A stretch of 64,000 nt of DNA from Dyella japonica DSM 16301 (GCF_001010355.1 NZ_JPLA01000006.1:50181-114180), one strand, 5' to 3'. Shown: positions 17,078-26,171, numbered from the stretch's first letter. Made by a program: numbers and translations. Notes: generated from the letters alone by a model not told the origin.

Positions 17078-17695
17078 CTAACGCAACAGTGGCGCCAGTC
17101 CCTTCCACACATTGTCGAGCACCATGGGCTCGCCGGCCGCCACGGGATGCAGGCCGTCTTCCTGCATCAGCTCGGGCCTGAGGGCCACGCCGTCGAGCAG
17201 GAACGGCACCAGGGCGGTGTTCTTGGTCCTGGCCAGGTCGGCGTAGATGGCGCGCAAGCCGTCGCGGTACTGCGGCCCGTAGTTGACCGGCAGCTCGATG
17301 CCCAGCAGCAGCACGCGCGCATGCGCCTGCTGGCCGGCATCGATCATGGCCGCGAGGTTGTCCTTGAGCTGGGCCAGCGGCAGGCCGCGCAGGCCGTCAT
17401 TGGCGCCCAGCTCGATCACCAGCACCGCGGGCCGGGCCTTCTCCAGCAAAGCGGCAAGACGATTTCGACCACTCAATGACGTTTCGCCGCTGATGCTGGC
17501 ATTGACCACTGTCCAACCCGGCTCCATCTTGGTGAGACGGTCGCCGAGCAAATGGACCCAGCCGGCCTCGACCGGAATGTTGTGTGCAGCGGACAGCGAG
17601 TCGCCCAGCACGAGTACGGTTTTCGGCGGGGCCGCCTGGGCGGTGCCGACGACGGCACCCCACAGCACGACCAGGCTACATAGGAAACGACGCAT
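17078..17695 (-). CDS. tesA: Periplasmic acyl-CoA thioesterase I / arylesterase / lysophospholipase
   Basis: An SGNH hydrolase of 205 residues with a signal peptide cleaved near AQAA. Block I is VLVLGDSLSAA with Ser33, block II NASISGETS, block III ELGANDGLRG and block V DGLHPV supplying Asp/His. It matches E. coli TesA in length and motif and hydrolyses thioesters and esters in the periplasm. GGAGG lies 11 bases before the ATG. Its start codon overlaps that of the divergent ABC ATPase gene by two bases (CATG at 17693-17696). The same divergent tesA/ybbA-ybbP order is known in E. coli. Confidence 0.92.
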   Translation of the reverse strand: MRRFLCSLVVLWGAVVGTAQAAPPKTVLVLGDSLSAAHNIPVEAGWVHLLGDRLTKMEPGWTVVNASISGETSLSGRNRLAALLEKARPAVLVIELGANDGLRGLPLAQLKDNLAAMIDAGQQAHARVLLLGIELPVNYGPQYRDGLRAIYADLARTKNTALVPFLLDGVALRPELMQEDGLHPVAAGEPMVLDNVWKGLAPLLR

Positions 17696-18440
17696 GAGTG
17701 GTAATGCCTCCGCTTTGTCCAAGAGTCCATCAACGGACTCCAAGGGTGTCCTGCTGGACGCGATCGATGTTAGCAAGTCGGTGCAAGGGCCCGAGGGCCG
17801 CCTCGACATCCTCACCGGTGTTTCGCTGCAGGTACGCGAAGGCGAGAGCTTCGCCATCGTCGGCGCCTCGGGCTCGGGCAAGACCACCCTGCTCGGCCTG
17901 CTGGCTGGCCTGGATACCGCATCAAGTGGTCATATCGCGCTCGATGGCCATGCACTTGAGCGCATGGATGAAGAAGCGCGCGCGGATATCCGCCGCCGGT
18001 TGGTCGGTTTCGTGTTCCAGTCGTTCCATCTGTTGCCCGCGCTCACCGCCGAAGAAAACGTGATGCTGCCACTGGAGCTGGAAGGGCGCGACGACGCGCG
18101 CGCCCGTGCCCGCGAAGCGCTGGAAGCGGTCGAGCTGAGCGCACGCCGGCGCCACTATCCGGCGCAGCTCTCCGGCGGCGAACAGCAGCGCGTAGCCATC
18201 GCCCGCGCCTTCGTGCATAGCCCGCGCCTGCTGTTTGCCGACGAACCTACCGGCAACCTCGACCAGCGCACCGGGCAGCATGTCTGCGATCTGCTGTTCT
18301 CGCTCAACCACGATCACCAGACCACCCTGGTGCTGGTGACACACGATCCCAAGCTCGCCGCACGCTGCTCGCGCCAGGTGACGCTGGACAGCGGCCGCGT
18401 GCTGGTGGCGCCCCGTGCCCCAGCGGCGGTGGCGCCATGA
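17694..18440 (+). CDS. ybbA: ABC transporter ATP-binding protein, YbbA/LolD type
   Basis: A 248-residue nucleotide-binding domain: Walker A GASGSGKTTLL near residue 57, Q-loop FVFQSFHLLP, signature LSGGEQQRVAIARA, Walker B LLFADEPTGNLD and the H-loop LVTHD. It belongs to the LolD/MacB-like group that energises FtsX-type permeases, here the next gene. AGGAAA lies 6-8 bases upstream of the ATG, inside the divergent tesA coding sequence. It is followed after 13 bases by the permease, forming a two-component exporter or lipid/lipoprotein-handling system of unproven substrate. Confidence 0.9.
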   Translation: MSGNASALSKSPSTDSKGVLLDAIDVSKSVQGPEGRLDILTGVSLQVREGESFAIVGASGSGKTTLLGLLAGLDTASSGHIALDGHALERMDEEARADIRRRLVGFVFQSFHLLPALTAEENVMLPLELEGRDDARARAREALEAVELSARRRHYPAQLSGGEQQRVAIARAFVHSPRLLFADEPTGNLDQRTGQHVCDLLFSLNHDHQTTLVLVTHDPKLAARCSRQVTLDSGRVLVAPRAPAAVAP

Positions 18441-18453
18441 CGGGGCGGCACGC

Positions 18454-20937
18454 ATGAGGCTGCTCACGCTCTCCCTGCGCAGCCTGCGGCGCGAATGGCA
18501 TCTGCCCGAGCTGCGCACGCTGGGCGCGTCGCTGGTGCTGGCCGTGGTCGCCTTGGGTGTAGTCGCCACGTTGGCCGCGCGCATGGAGCGTGGCGTGCTT
18601 GCCAGTGCGGCGGAACTGATCGGCGGCGACGTCGGCATCAGCGCGCCGCAGGCGCTGCCCGCCAACTATGCCGAGCAGGCGCGCGAGCGCGGCCTGCAGG
18701 CCACGCGCGGCGCCAGCTTTCCCAGCGTCGCGTTCGCGCATGAGCAAAGCCAGTTGCTCGACGTGCTCGCCACCGACAACGCCTATCCGCTGCGCGGCAC
18801 GATGGAACTGTCGCAAGGTGCCGGCGGCACTGTGGTCGGTCATGGGCCAGCAGCGGGCACGGTCTATCTCGATCATCGCGCTCTGGTTGCGCTCGGTCTA
18901 AAGGTGGGCAACAACGTGCAGTTGGGCGGCCGCGATCTGCGCATCGCCGCTGAACTCGTGCGCCTGCCCGATGGCGGTGAGCTCGTCGCAATGGCGCCGC
19001 GGGCCCTGATGAACATCGGTGATGCCGAACAAGCGGGCCTGCTGGCGACGGGTAGTCGCGCGCGCCATCGCCTGCTCGTCGCGGGGCAGCCCTCGCCGGT
19101 GCAGGACTGGCGTTCGTGGGTACAGTCACAGACGCTGCCGCAGGGCGCGGAGCTGATCACGCCGGAGCAGACGCAGGAGCGCATGCGTAGCGCGTTCGAC
19201 CGCGCCAGCGCCTTCCTGCGCCTCACGGCCTTGCTGTCCGCGTTATTGGCTGGCGTGGCCATCGCGCTCGCCGCCCAGCGCTATGCGCGCCGCAAGACCA
19301 ACGAAGTTGCCCTGCTGCGCGCGCTCGGCACGCCACGGCGACAAGTACTGGGCCTGCTGATCGGCACGCTCGGTCTGCTCGCCGTGCCCTCGGTGATCGT
19401 AGGCGGCCTGCTCGCGCTCGGTCTGGCGCAGATCACCTGGAGTTTCGCCAGCCAGCTGTTCGCCGCCATCCCGACGACGCTGCCGCTGGGGCCTTCGGTG
19501 GCTGCGGCGGTGATGGGCCTGGCGGTACTGGCGGGCTTTGCCCTGCCGCCGCTGGCGCGGCTCGCCGAGGTGCCCCCGGTCGCGGTGTTCCGCGAAAGCG
19601 CGGCGCGCCGTGTGCGGCGATTTGATGCGTTGTATCTGGTGCCGGCGCTGGTGGCGCTGTTGCTGATCTGGAGCCAGAGCGGCTCGGCCAAGCTGGCCGG
19701 GATACTCGCGGTAAGCCTGCTGGGCGTGGCGGTGGTCGCCGCCCTGCTCTCGGCCCTGCTGTTGTGGGTCGCCCGTCGCGTGGCGCCCGGCGCGCATCCT
19801 GCGCTGCGCCTGGGGCTGGCCGCGCTGGCCCGCCGTCGCGGCATGAGCCTGTTGCAGGCAACGGCGCTCAGCCTCGGACTCGTCGCGCTGTTGTTGCTGG
19901 CCATCGTGGCGCCGGCCCTGCTCGAAGGCTGGCGTCGCGAATTGCCGGCCGATACGCCGAACTGGTTTCTGCTCAACCTGCAGGACGATCAGCGCGAGGG
20001 CTTCGAGCAGGCGCTCACGCGCATCGGCGGCGAGCGGCTCAACATGCTGCCGCTCGCGGTGGGCAAGCTCACTGCGATCAATGGCCAGCCGATCGACCAG
20101 CTGCACTTCAAGGACGAACGCGCCAAGGACTGGTCCGACCGCCAGCTGCGCTTGTCCTGGGCCGCCGACCTGCCGCCAAGCAACGAAGTGATTGCCGGCC
20201 AGTGGCATGGAGATCATCCCGCCCAGGCCGAAGTCTCCATCGACACCATGTGGCGCGACATGTACGGCCTGAAAGTGGGCGACATGATGCGTTTCAATGT
20301 GGGCGAAGGCAGCATCGATGCGCGCGTGGGCAGCATCCGCAAGGTGGACTGGACGTCCTTCCGGGTGAACTTCTTCCTGGTGTTCGATCCCGCGCATGCG
20401 GCCTCTTTGCCGCACACGTGGATCGCCAGCTTCTACCTGCCGCGTGGCCATGCCGAATCGCTGGCCCAGCTCTCGCGCGATTACAGCAACCTCAGCCTGA
20501 TCGACGTGGACGCCATGCTCGATCGCGTGCGCGAGATCGTGAACCAGGTGAGCGGTGCGGTGCGCTGGGTGCTGGGCTTCAGCCTGCTCGCCGGTGCGCT
20601 GGTACTCGCCGCGGCGCTGGCATCGAGCGCGCAGGAGCGTCGCCATGAAGCGGCCTTGCTGCGCACGCTGGGCGCGCGACGCACGCAGCTGCGCATGGCG
20701 GCCGCCTGCGAGTTCGCCCTGCTCGGTCTGGTGGCCGGGCTCACCGCAGCGTTCGGCGCGGCGGGTACCGGGCTATGGCTGGGGCACACGATCTTCCACA
20801 TCGAACACTTCGTGCCACCCTTGGGCTCGCTGCTGCTGGCGGCGCTGGTGGCGGCGATCGTGGTGATGCTGCTGGGCCTGGCGGGAACGGCGCGCGTCAG
20901 CCGCACCTCGCCGATGCGTCTGCTAAGGGAAAGCTGA
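18454..20937 (+). CDS. ybbP: ABC transporter permease, FtsX-like (YbbP family)
   Basis: An 828-residue membrane protein with the double FtsX layout of E. coli YbbP (about 804 aa): an N-terminal membrane helix, a large periplasmic domain (residues about 50-240), three helices with LRALGTPRRQVLGL, a central helical block (LLIWSQSGSAKLAG), a second periplasmic domain and three final helices with LLRTLGARRTQLRM. It is predicted to form a complex with the ATPase encoded just upstream and to act on lipids, lipoproteins or acyl chains, in keeping with the neighbouring thioesterase. ATG 18454 was chosen by the start of the first helix. Confidence 0.88.
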   Translation: MRLLTLSLRSLRREWHLPELRTLGASLVLAVVALGVVATLAARMERGVLASAAELIGGDVGISAPQALPANYAEQARERGLQATRGASFPSVAFAHEQSQLLDVLATDNAYPLRGTMELSQGAGGTVVGHGPAAGTVYLDHRALVALGLKVGNNVQLGGRDLRIAAELVRLPDGGELVAMAPRALMNIGDAEQAGLLATGSRARHRLLVAGQPSPVQDWRSWVQSQTLPQGAELITPEQTQERMRSAFDRASAFLRLTALLSALLAGVAIALAAQRYARRKTNEVALLRALGTPRRQVLGLLIGTLGLLAVPSVIVGGLLALGLAQITWSFASQLFAAIPTTLPLGPSVAAAVMGLAVLAGFALPPLARLAEVPPVAVFRESAARRVRRFDALYLVPALVALLLIWSQSGSAKLAGILAVSLLGVAVVAALLSALLLWVARRVAPGAHPALRLGLAALARRRGMSLLQATALSLGLVALLLLAIVAPALLEGWRRELPADTPNWFLLNLQDDQREGFEQALTRIGGERLNMLPLAVGKLTAINGQPIDQLHFKDERAKDWSDRQLRLSWAADLPPSNEVIAGQWHGDHPAQAEVSIDTMWRDMYGLKVGDMMRFNVGEGSIDARVGSIRKVDWTSFRVNFFLVFDPAHAASLPHTWIASFYLPRGHAESLAQLSRDYSNLSLIDVDAMLDRVREIVNQVSGAVRWVLGFSLLAGALVLAAALASSAQERRHEAALLRTLGARRTQLRMAAACEFALLGLVAGLTAAFGAAGTGLWLGHTIFHIEHFVPPLGSLLLAALVAAIVVMLLGLAGTARVSRTSPMRLLRES

Positions 20938-22050
20938 GTGCCAAGCTGGATCAAACGTCTCGGGCACGAACGCCTGCTGATCGCCTTCGCGCTGCTGGCG
21001 ATCGTGCTCGCCATCGTCGATCCACGTCCGTGGGCCATGCATCAGCGCTGGCTGCAGCTGCCCACGCTGGCAGGCCTGCTGGGCCTGATGATCTGCATCC
21101 AGGGCATCCGCGACAGCGGACTGGTGCAACACGCGGCGGCGGCCTTGATCGAACGCGTGCATTCGCTGCGCGGACTTGGCGTGTTGCTGGTGAGCGCCAC
21201 GGCCTTGCTGTCGATGGTGCTCACCAACGACGTGAGCCTGTTCCTGCTGGTGCCGTTGACGCTGGCCATCGGCAGCATCTCGAACCTGCCGGTGATGCGT
21301 ACGGTGGTGCTGGAAGCGCTTGCGGTCAATGCGGGCTCCACGCTCAGTCCTATCGGCAATCCGCAAAATCTCTTGCTGTGGCAGTACACGCATCTGCCCT
21401 TGCTTGAGTTCATGCGCGCGATGCTGCCGGCGTTCGGCGTGATGTTCGTGCTCGTGCTGTTGCTGACGCTGGTGTGGATGCCACGCGGGCGCGTGATTCT
21501 GCACGCGGAGGATATCGACGGTCATCCGGTGTCGAGCTCTCAGGCGATCCTGTCGGTGCTGGCCTTGATCAGCATGGTCGCGATGATGGAACACGACCAT
21601 GCCGTGCTCGGCGCGCTGCTGCTCATCGTGCCTTTTGCCTTGCTGGAGTTCGGCACACTGCGCCGCATCGACTGGCTGCTGCTGGTGACGTTTGCCGCGA
21701 TCTTCCTGGGCCTGGGGCATTTCGCCGAACTGGCGCCGGTGCAGCAGGCGCTGGCAAAGATCAATCTGGAAAATCCGCTCACGCTCTATGTCAGCGGCAT
21801 TCTGGCCTCGCAGGTGATCAGCAACGTCCCGGCCACGGTGCTGCTGCTGCGACACGCACTCGATCCGATGGCGCTGGCGGTGGCGGTCAATGTCGGCGGC
21901 TTTGGCGTGGCGATCGGTTCGCTGGCGAACCTGATCGCGTTGCGCCTGGCGAAGCAGCCGCACGGGATGCGGCTGCTGCACATGGTGTCGATACCGTTCC
22001 TGCTGGTGTGTGCGCCGCTGGTCTATCTGGTGTGGCGCTGGCTGGGTTGA
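20938..22050 (+). CDS. SLC13/ArsB-NhaD superfamily ion or anion transporter
   Basis: The 370-residue product is almost entirely hydrophobic, with about 10 membrane helices. It contains the family-type helix breaks LTNDVSLFLLVPLTLAIG, NAGSTLSPIGNPQNLLLW and ISNVPATVLLL, which resemble the ion-coordinating re-entrant loops of ArsB/NhaD/CitM transporters. The substrate (Na+/H+, arsenite or a dicarboxylate) cannot be decided. It starts with GTG immediately after the ybbP stop, so translation is probably coupled. Shorter than the usual 400-430 residues. Confidence 0.8.
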   Translation: MPSWIKRLGHERLLIAFALLAIVLAIVDPRPWAMHQRWLQLPTLAGLLGLMICIQGIRDSGLVQHAAAALIERVHSLRGLGVLLVSATALLSMVLTNDVSLFLLVPLTLAIGSISNLPVMRTVVLEALAVNAGSTLSPIGNPQNLLLWQYTHLPLLEFMRAMLPAFGVMFVLVLLLTLVWMPRGRVILHAEDIDGHPVSSSQAILSVLALISMVAMMEHDHAVLGALLLIVPFALLEFGTLRRIDWLLLVTFAAIFLGLGHFAELAPVQQALAKINLENPLTLYVSGILASQVISNVPATVLLLRHALDPMALAVAVNVGGFGVAIGSLANLIALRLAKQPHGMRLLHMVSIPFLLVCAPLVYLVWRWLG

Positions 22051-22086
22051 CCCGGCCAGCGCCTGCGTCGTTCGCGGTCGGCAGGA

Positions 22087-22860
22087 TCAGTCGTCGCCGC
22101 GATCGCGCGGCACGCTCACCTTGCCCTTGATGCCGGAGTGGCTCACGTCGCCGCTGCCCTTGGCGCCGAGCGTGAAGTCGCCCTGCACGTCGTGCACCAC
22201 CAGGTCGCCCGAACCGAGCGTATCCACGCGCACGTTGCCGCCCACGCTGCGGATGCCGATGTCGCCCGAACCGATGCTGCCCACGCGCGCATCGCCGCGC
22301 ACGCCGCTGATCTTCAGATCGCCAGAACCGACCGTCCCCACATCCAGGCTGCCCACGTCGTTCACGTCGATGTCGCCGGAACCGACGCTCAACGAGAACG
22401 GGCCGGAAATCTTGCTGACGTGCACATCGCCGGAGCCGACCTGGGTGCTCAGGCGCTGCAGACCGCTCACCCATGCATCGCCCGAACCCACGTTGAGCAC
22501 CACCGGGATCTGCGACGGCACCTGCATGTCCAGTTTCAGATCGGTATAGGTGTAGCCGAACGAGATGTGGCTGTGTTCATGGCCGCCCACTTCCACGATC
22601 AGGCGATCGCCTTCGCGGTGCTGGGTGACGGTGAGATCGTCCAGCAGCTTCGGATCGGAAGCGCAGGCACGGCCGGTGACCGTACCGCCCTTGGCGCCAT
22701 CGCTACCGCTCAGATGCAGGTCGTGACTGCGCAGTTCCACTTGCACTTCGCGCACGCCGGCCAGGTCGAGTGTGAGATTACGCGGGGCCGAGTACTGGCA
22801 CTGGTCGGCATAGGCAGCCAGCGGTGCCAGCAGCAGGACGGCGAGGATGGTGCGGCGCAT
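22087..22860 (-). CDS. Exported GIN-domain (DUF2807-like) protein with seven GSGD repeats
   Basis: A 257-residue protein with a signal peptide cleaved near AYADQ. From about residue 123 to 236 it repeats the tetrapeptide GSGD seven times, about every 17-21 residues (VGSGDAWVSG, VGSGDVHVSK, VGSGDIDVND, VGSGDLKISG, IGSGDIGIRS, LGSGDLVVHD, KGSGDVSHSG). Alternating hydrophobic residues between repeats suggest a right-handed beta-solenoid, as in head-GIN/DUF2807 proteins. Function is unknown; probably periplasmic or outer-membrane associated. Convergent with the transporter gene and divergent from the next small secreted protein. Confidence 0.8.
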   Translation of the reverse strand: MRRTILAVLLLAPLAAYADQCQYSAPRNLTLDLAGVREVQVELRSHDLHLSGSDGAKGGTVTGRACASDPKLLDDLTVTQHREGDRLIVEVGGHEHSHISFGYTYTDLKLDMQVPSQIPVVLNVGSGDAWVSGLQRLSTQVGSGDVHVSKISGPFSLSVGSGDIDVNDVGSLDVGTVGSGDLKISGVRGDARVGSIGSGDIGIRSVGGNVRVDTLGSGDLVVHDVQGDFTLGAKGSGDVSHSGIKGKVSVPRDRGDD

Positions 22861-22991
22861 GAGGTGCTCCTTGTTGACGGGACAAGGCTTGGATGGCGCC
22901 CCGCGGCAAAAGGTTTATAGCCCTGGCCGTCAACCCGCGCCGGCGATCAGCGTTTTTGAGACTTCACGAACCAACGTGGGGACCCACTGCC

Positions 22992-23504
22992 ATGCAACGC
23001 AAGACACTGCTCGCCTCCGCACTCGCCCTGATGGTCGCCGGCGCGGCCTCGCTGGTCGTGGCCCAGGACGCTCCGACGCCTCCGCCCGCCAAGGGTTCCG
23101 CCAAGGCCGCGCCGATGGCGCATGACGCCATGCCGGGCCCCATGGGCGGCCCCGATGGCGGCTTTGGCCATCCCGGCTTCGGCCGCCCGGACATGGCCGG
23201 TCCGGAGTCGCCGGTGATCGGCGATCTCGCCGCGCTGGAACGCCTCTACCGCGAGAGCGGCCGCAGCAAGGAGCTGCCGGCGCTCTACAACGACGTGCTG
23301 TCCAAGTCGCAGGACCCGCGCGTGCGCACCTACGTGTATCACCAGCTGGCCCGCCTGCAGGCAGCGCCGGCCAATCCCGATCAGGCGATCGCCACGCTGC
23401 GCAAGAGTCTCGATGAGAATCTCGCCAACGCCGCGAAGATGCGCGCCGACATGGACAAGCTGCGCAGCCAGTGGGAACAGCGCAGCAATCAGCCGAAGTC
23501 GTAA
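22992..23504 (+). CDS. Small secreted protein, unknown function
   Basis: A 170-residue product with a signal peptide (MQRKTLLASALALMVAGAASLVVAQ). A Pro/Gly/Met-rich stretch (PGPMGGPDGGFGHPGFGRPD) follows, then a helical region with TPR-like periodicity (LAALERLYRESGRSKELPALY, YVYHQLARLQAAPANPDQAIATL). No family was recognised. The low-complexity segment resembles metal-binding or extension domains, but nothing is proven. ATG 22992 is chosen by the signal peptide. A strong terminator follows 46 bases later. Confidence 0.7.
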   Translation: MQRKTLLASALALMVAGAASLVVAQDAPTPPPAKGSAKAAPMAHDAMPGPMGGPDGGFGHPGFGRPDMAGPESPVIGDLAALERLYRESGRSKELPALYNDVLSKSQDPRVRTYVYHQLARLQAAPANPDQAIATLRKSLDENLANAAKMRADMDKLRSQWEQRSNQPKS

Positions 23505-23550
23505 ACCATAAGAAGAAAAGCGGCACTGCCGGTAGGCAGCGTCATGCCCT

Positions 23551-23588
23551 GAGGCACGGGAACCCCAGAGCCCGTGCCTCTTTTTTTT
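23551..23588 (+). terminator. Strong intrinsic terminator
   Basis: A 10-bp stem GAGGCACGGG (23551-23560) pairs with CCCGTGCCTC (23571-23580), followed by eight T residues. It ends the small secreted protein gene and lies just before the convergent mazG stop. Confidence 0.93.
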
Positions 23589-23604
23589 GCAACGTTATGG
23601 GGCC

Positions 23605-24420
23605 TCAGGCGGGCGTGTCGTGCAGCCGCTTGGCGCGTTGCCACAGCGCTTCCTGAGCGGCCAGGTCGTGCTCGGCCAGGGATTTGCCGTCTTCGTGCGC
23701 CAGCTGCTCCATCGCGCGGAAGCGACGTTCAAACTTGGCATTGGCATGGCGCAACGCCTGCGAGAAATCCACGTCAGCGTGGCGCGCCAGGTTCACCACC
23801 ACGAACAGGACGTCGCCGATTTCATCCTGCAGGCGCTGACGGTCGCGGCCGTTGGCAAATTCGGCGCGTACCTCGTCCACTTCTTCCAGCAGCTTGTCCA
23901 GCACGGGCTGCTCGTCCGGCCAGTCGAAGCCGACCTTGGCGGCGCGTTCCTGCAATTTCAGTGCACGCTTCCACTCGGGCAGGCCGCGCGACACGCCGGC
24001 CAGCGCGCTGTCGTCATGCTGCTCGCCCTTGGCGGCGCGCTCGGCAGCCTTGATGTCTTCCCAGCCCTGCTTCTGCGCGTCGAGATCGTCGTAGCTCTCA
24101 TCGCCGAACACGTGCGGATGACGGCGGACCATCTTGTCGCTGATCGCATGCGCCACGTCGGCAAATTCGAACAGGCCTTTTTCCCGGGCCATCTGCGCGT
24201 GAAAGACCACCTGCAGCAGCAAGTCGCCCAGTTCGTCGCGCAGATCGTGCCAATCCTTGCGGTCGATGGCGTCGGCGACCTCGTAGGCCTCTTCGATGGT
24301 GTACGGCGCGATCGTGGCGAAATCCTGCTGCACGTCCCAGGGACAGCCGTTCTGCGGATCGCGCAGGCGCGCCATGATGGCGAGCAGGTCGTCCATGCTG
24401 TGCTGTTTGGATTCGCTCAT
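23605..24420 (-). CDS. mazG: Nucleoside triphosphate pyrophosphohydrolase
   Basis: Hydrolyses NTPs and dNTPs to the monophosphates and PPi, cleaning the nucleotide pool and lowering ppGpp. The 271-residue product holds two MazG domains: the first with IEEAYEVADAI and DELGDLLLQVVFHA, the second with LEEVDEVRAE and DEIGDVLFVVVNLARH, supplying the EExxE/ExxD metal-binding residues. The length equals E. coli MazG (263). Its ATG overlaps the cysQ TGA (ATGA at 24417-24420), making it the third gene of nudE-cysQ-mazG. Confidence 0.95.
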   Translation of the reverse strand: MSESKQHSMDDLLAIMARLRDPQNGCPWDVQQDFATIAPYTIEEAYEVADAIDRKDWHDLRDELGDLLLQVVFHAQMAREKGLFEFADVAHAISDKMVRRHPHVFGDESYDDLDAQKQGWEDIKAAERAAKGEQHDDSALAGVSRGLPEWKRALKLQERAAKVGFDWPDEQPVLDKLLEEVDEVRAEFANGRDRQRLQDEIGDVLFVVVNLARHADVDFSQALRHANAKFERRFRAMEQLAHEDGKSLAEHDLAAQEALWQRAKRLHDTPA

Positions 24421-25244
24421 AGGGCTTCCAGATCCGCCGACTGCAAGCGTGCCTTCCAATCGATGGCGGCATCGCCGACAGCGATGAATTCGGGGTTGAT
24501 CAGCGAATCGCCGCGGTTGTAACGCAGCGGCTCGCCGTTGAGGTCGAGCACGGCGCCGCCGGCTTCTTCCAGCACGCTCTGCGCGGCGGCGGTATCCCAC
24601 TCGCTGGTGGCGCCGCGACGCAGGTAGACGTCCGCATCGCCACGCGCCACCAGGCAGAACTTGAGCGACGAACCCAGCGGCACGGACGTGTAGTCGTCGC
24701 CGATCAGCTGCTGCAGCAAGGCCACGGCCGAGCCGCCATGCGAGCGGCTGCCGGCCACGGTGGCCATTTCAGGCAAATCGCGCGTACCGATGCGCTGCCA
24801 GGCTGCGCCGACCTGGCGCTGCAACCACGCACCCTCGCCGCGGGCGGCGGCGTAAAGCTCGCCCGTCACTGGCGCCAGCACCACACCCAACACCGGCTCG
24901 TGATTGTCGATCAGCGCGATGTTCACCGTGAACTCGCCATTGCGCTTGACGAATTCGCGCGTGCCATCGAGCGGATCGACCAGCCAGTAGCGCGGCCATT
25001 CGCGCCGTTGCGACCACGGCGCGGCACGCGCCTCTTCGGAAATCACCGGCAGCACATGCTCAAGTTCGGCCAGGCCGGCGGTGATGACGCGCTGCGCGGC
25101 CAGATCGGCCGCGGTCACCGGCGAGTGGTCCTGCTTGCGCTCGACTTCGAAATCCTGCGCGTAGACCACCAGGATGGCTTCGCCGGCGTCGCGGGCGATC
25201 GCGGCAATCTGTTGCAGCAATGGGGAGAAAGGGGGCTGGCTCAT
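24417..25244 (-). CDS. cysQ: 3'(2'),5'-bisphosphate nucleotidase
   Basis: A 275-residue Li+-sensitive phosphatase of the inositol-monophosphatase fold. It removes the 3'-phosphate from PAP/PAPS formed in sulfate assimilation. Metal-binding motifs: SPVTAADLAAQ, VISEEARAAP (EE) and LVDPLDGTREF, with SEWDTAAAQSVLEEAGG near the C-terminus. It overlaps nudE upstream and mazG downstream by ATGA junctions, so the three are translationally coupled. Confidence 0.93.
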   Translation of the reverse strand: MSQPPFSPLLQQIAAIARDAGEAILVVYAQDFEVERKQDHSPVTAADLAAQRVITAGLAELEHVLPVISEEARAAPWSQRREWPRYWLVDPLDGTREFVKRNGEFTVNIALIDNHEPVLGVVLAPVTGELYAAARGEGAWLQRQVGAAWQRIGTRDLPEMATVAGSRSHGGSAVALLQQLIGDDYTSVPLGSSLKFCLVARGDADVYLRRGATSEWDTAAAQSVLEEAGGAVLDLNGEPLRYNRGDSLINPEFIAVGDAAIDWKARLQSADLEAL

Positions 25245-25798
25245 GTCGGCTGAAAGCGGCCGGCGAGGTATTCGCGGGCCATGAAAAGTGCGGCGATGGA
25301 GCGGCCCTCGGTCACGTCGTCGCGCCCGACCAGGGTGTGCAGGTCGGCCAGCTTCCACGGCACTACTTCGAGTTCTTCGGGCTCGTCGCCTTCCAGGCGC
25401 TCCGGGTAGAGATCCTGTGCCAGCACCACGTGCGCCATATGCGTCATGTACGACGGCGACAACGACAGGTTGTGCAGGATCTTGAGCTTGTGCGCGCCAT
25501 AGCCGATCTCTTCCTTGAGCTCGCGGTCGGCGCCCTGCTCCACCGTTTCGTCGCGATCCAGGCGCCCTTTGGGCAGGCCCAGTTCGTAGCGGCCCACGCC
25601 CGCGCCGTACTCGCGGATCAGCAGCACGGTCTCCTCGTCGATCATCGGCACGATGATGACGGCGCCCAACCCGCTGCCCTTCAGGCGTTCGTAGGTGCGG
25701 CGTTCACCGTTGGAAAATTCGAGATCGAGCTGCTCGACGCGTAGAAAGCTGCTGTCGTGCACGTCCCGGGTGGCATGGATGATCGGTGGCTTGTGCAT
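25241..25798 (-). CDS. nudE: ADP compounds hydrolase, Nudix family
   Basis: A 185-residue Nudix enzyme that hydrolyses ADP-ribose, Ap3A and NADH to AMP plus the phosphorylated partner. The Nudix box is GRLDRDETVEQGADRELKEE followed by IGYG (near residues 95-118), preceded by YELGLPK. First gene of nudE-cysQ-mazG; its TGA overlaps the ATG of cysQ. The start at 25798 (MHKPPIIHATRDV) was chosen over the longer frame because the upstream residues have no family match. Confidence 0.92.
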   Translation of the reverse strand: MHKPPIIHATRDVHDSSFLRVEQLDLEFSNGERRTYERLKGSGLGAVIIVPMIDEETVLLIREYGAGVGRYELGLPKGRLDRDETVEQGADRELKEEIGYGAHKLKILHNLSLSPSYMTHMAHVVLAQDLYPERLEGDEPEELEVVPWKLADLHTLVGRDDVTEGRSIAALFMAREYLAGRFQPT

Positions 25799-25817
25799 CG
25801 GGCGATTGTAGCGCGGC

Positions 25818-26162
25818 TCAGCGACTGGCCGCCGGAGCCTGCCTGCGGCCGACAAAAGCGGCCCAGATCAGCAAGCCGAACGCGATGGCGTGGAGCAGGC
25901 TGGCGGCTACCGACCAGATCATCAAGACACCGCGCACGCCGGCCATCGTGCCCTGCGTCGTCGCGTGCGGCAGATACCAGCCGTATACGGCGGCATTGGC
26001 CAGCGTGATCAGCAGCTGCAGCGCACAGGCCAGCAGGATCAGCAGCGCCGCCGTGCGCGCAGTTGGCCACAGCACGGCGGACAGCCCCATGCCCACGACC
26101 GCCGCGATAAACATCGGGCTGTTGCCGAAAATCCAGGCATAGATGGGAGCGATACCTTCCAT
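25818..26162 (-). CDS. Small membrane protein, unknown function
   Basis: A 114-residue hydrophobic protein with three or four predicted membrane segments (about residues 16-33, 38-60 and 78-103) and a positively charged C-terminus. No family was recognised. It lies between nudE and the inositol-phosphatase-like gene on the same strand, 9 bases after the latter's stop region, and could belong to either transcript. Confidence 0.65.
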   Translation of the reverse strand: MEGIAPIYAWIFGNSPMFIAAVVGMGLSAVLWPTARTAALLILLACALQLLITLANAAVYGWYLPHATTQGTMAGVRGVLMIWSVAASLLHAIAFGLLIWAAFVGRRQAPAASR

Positions 26163-26171
26163 GAGCGTTCC

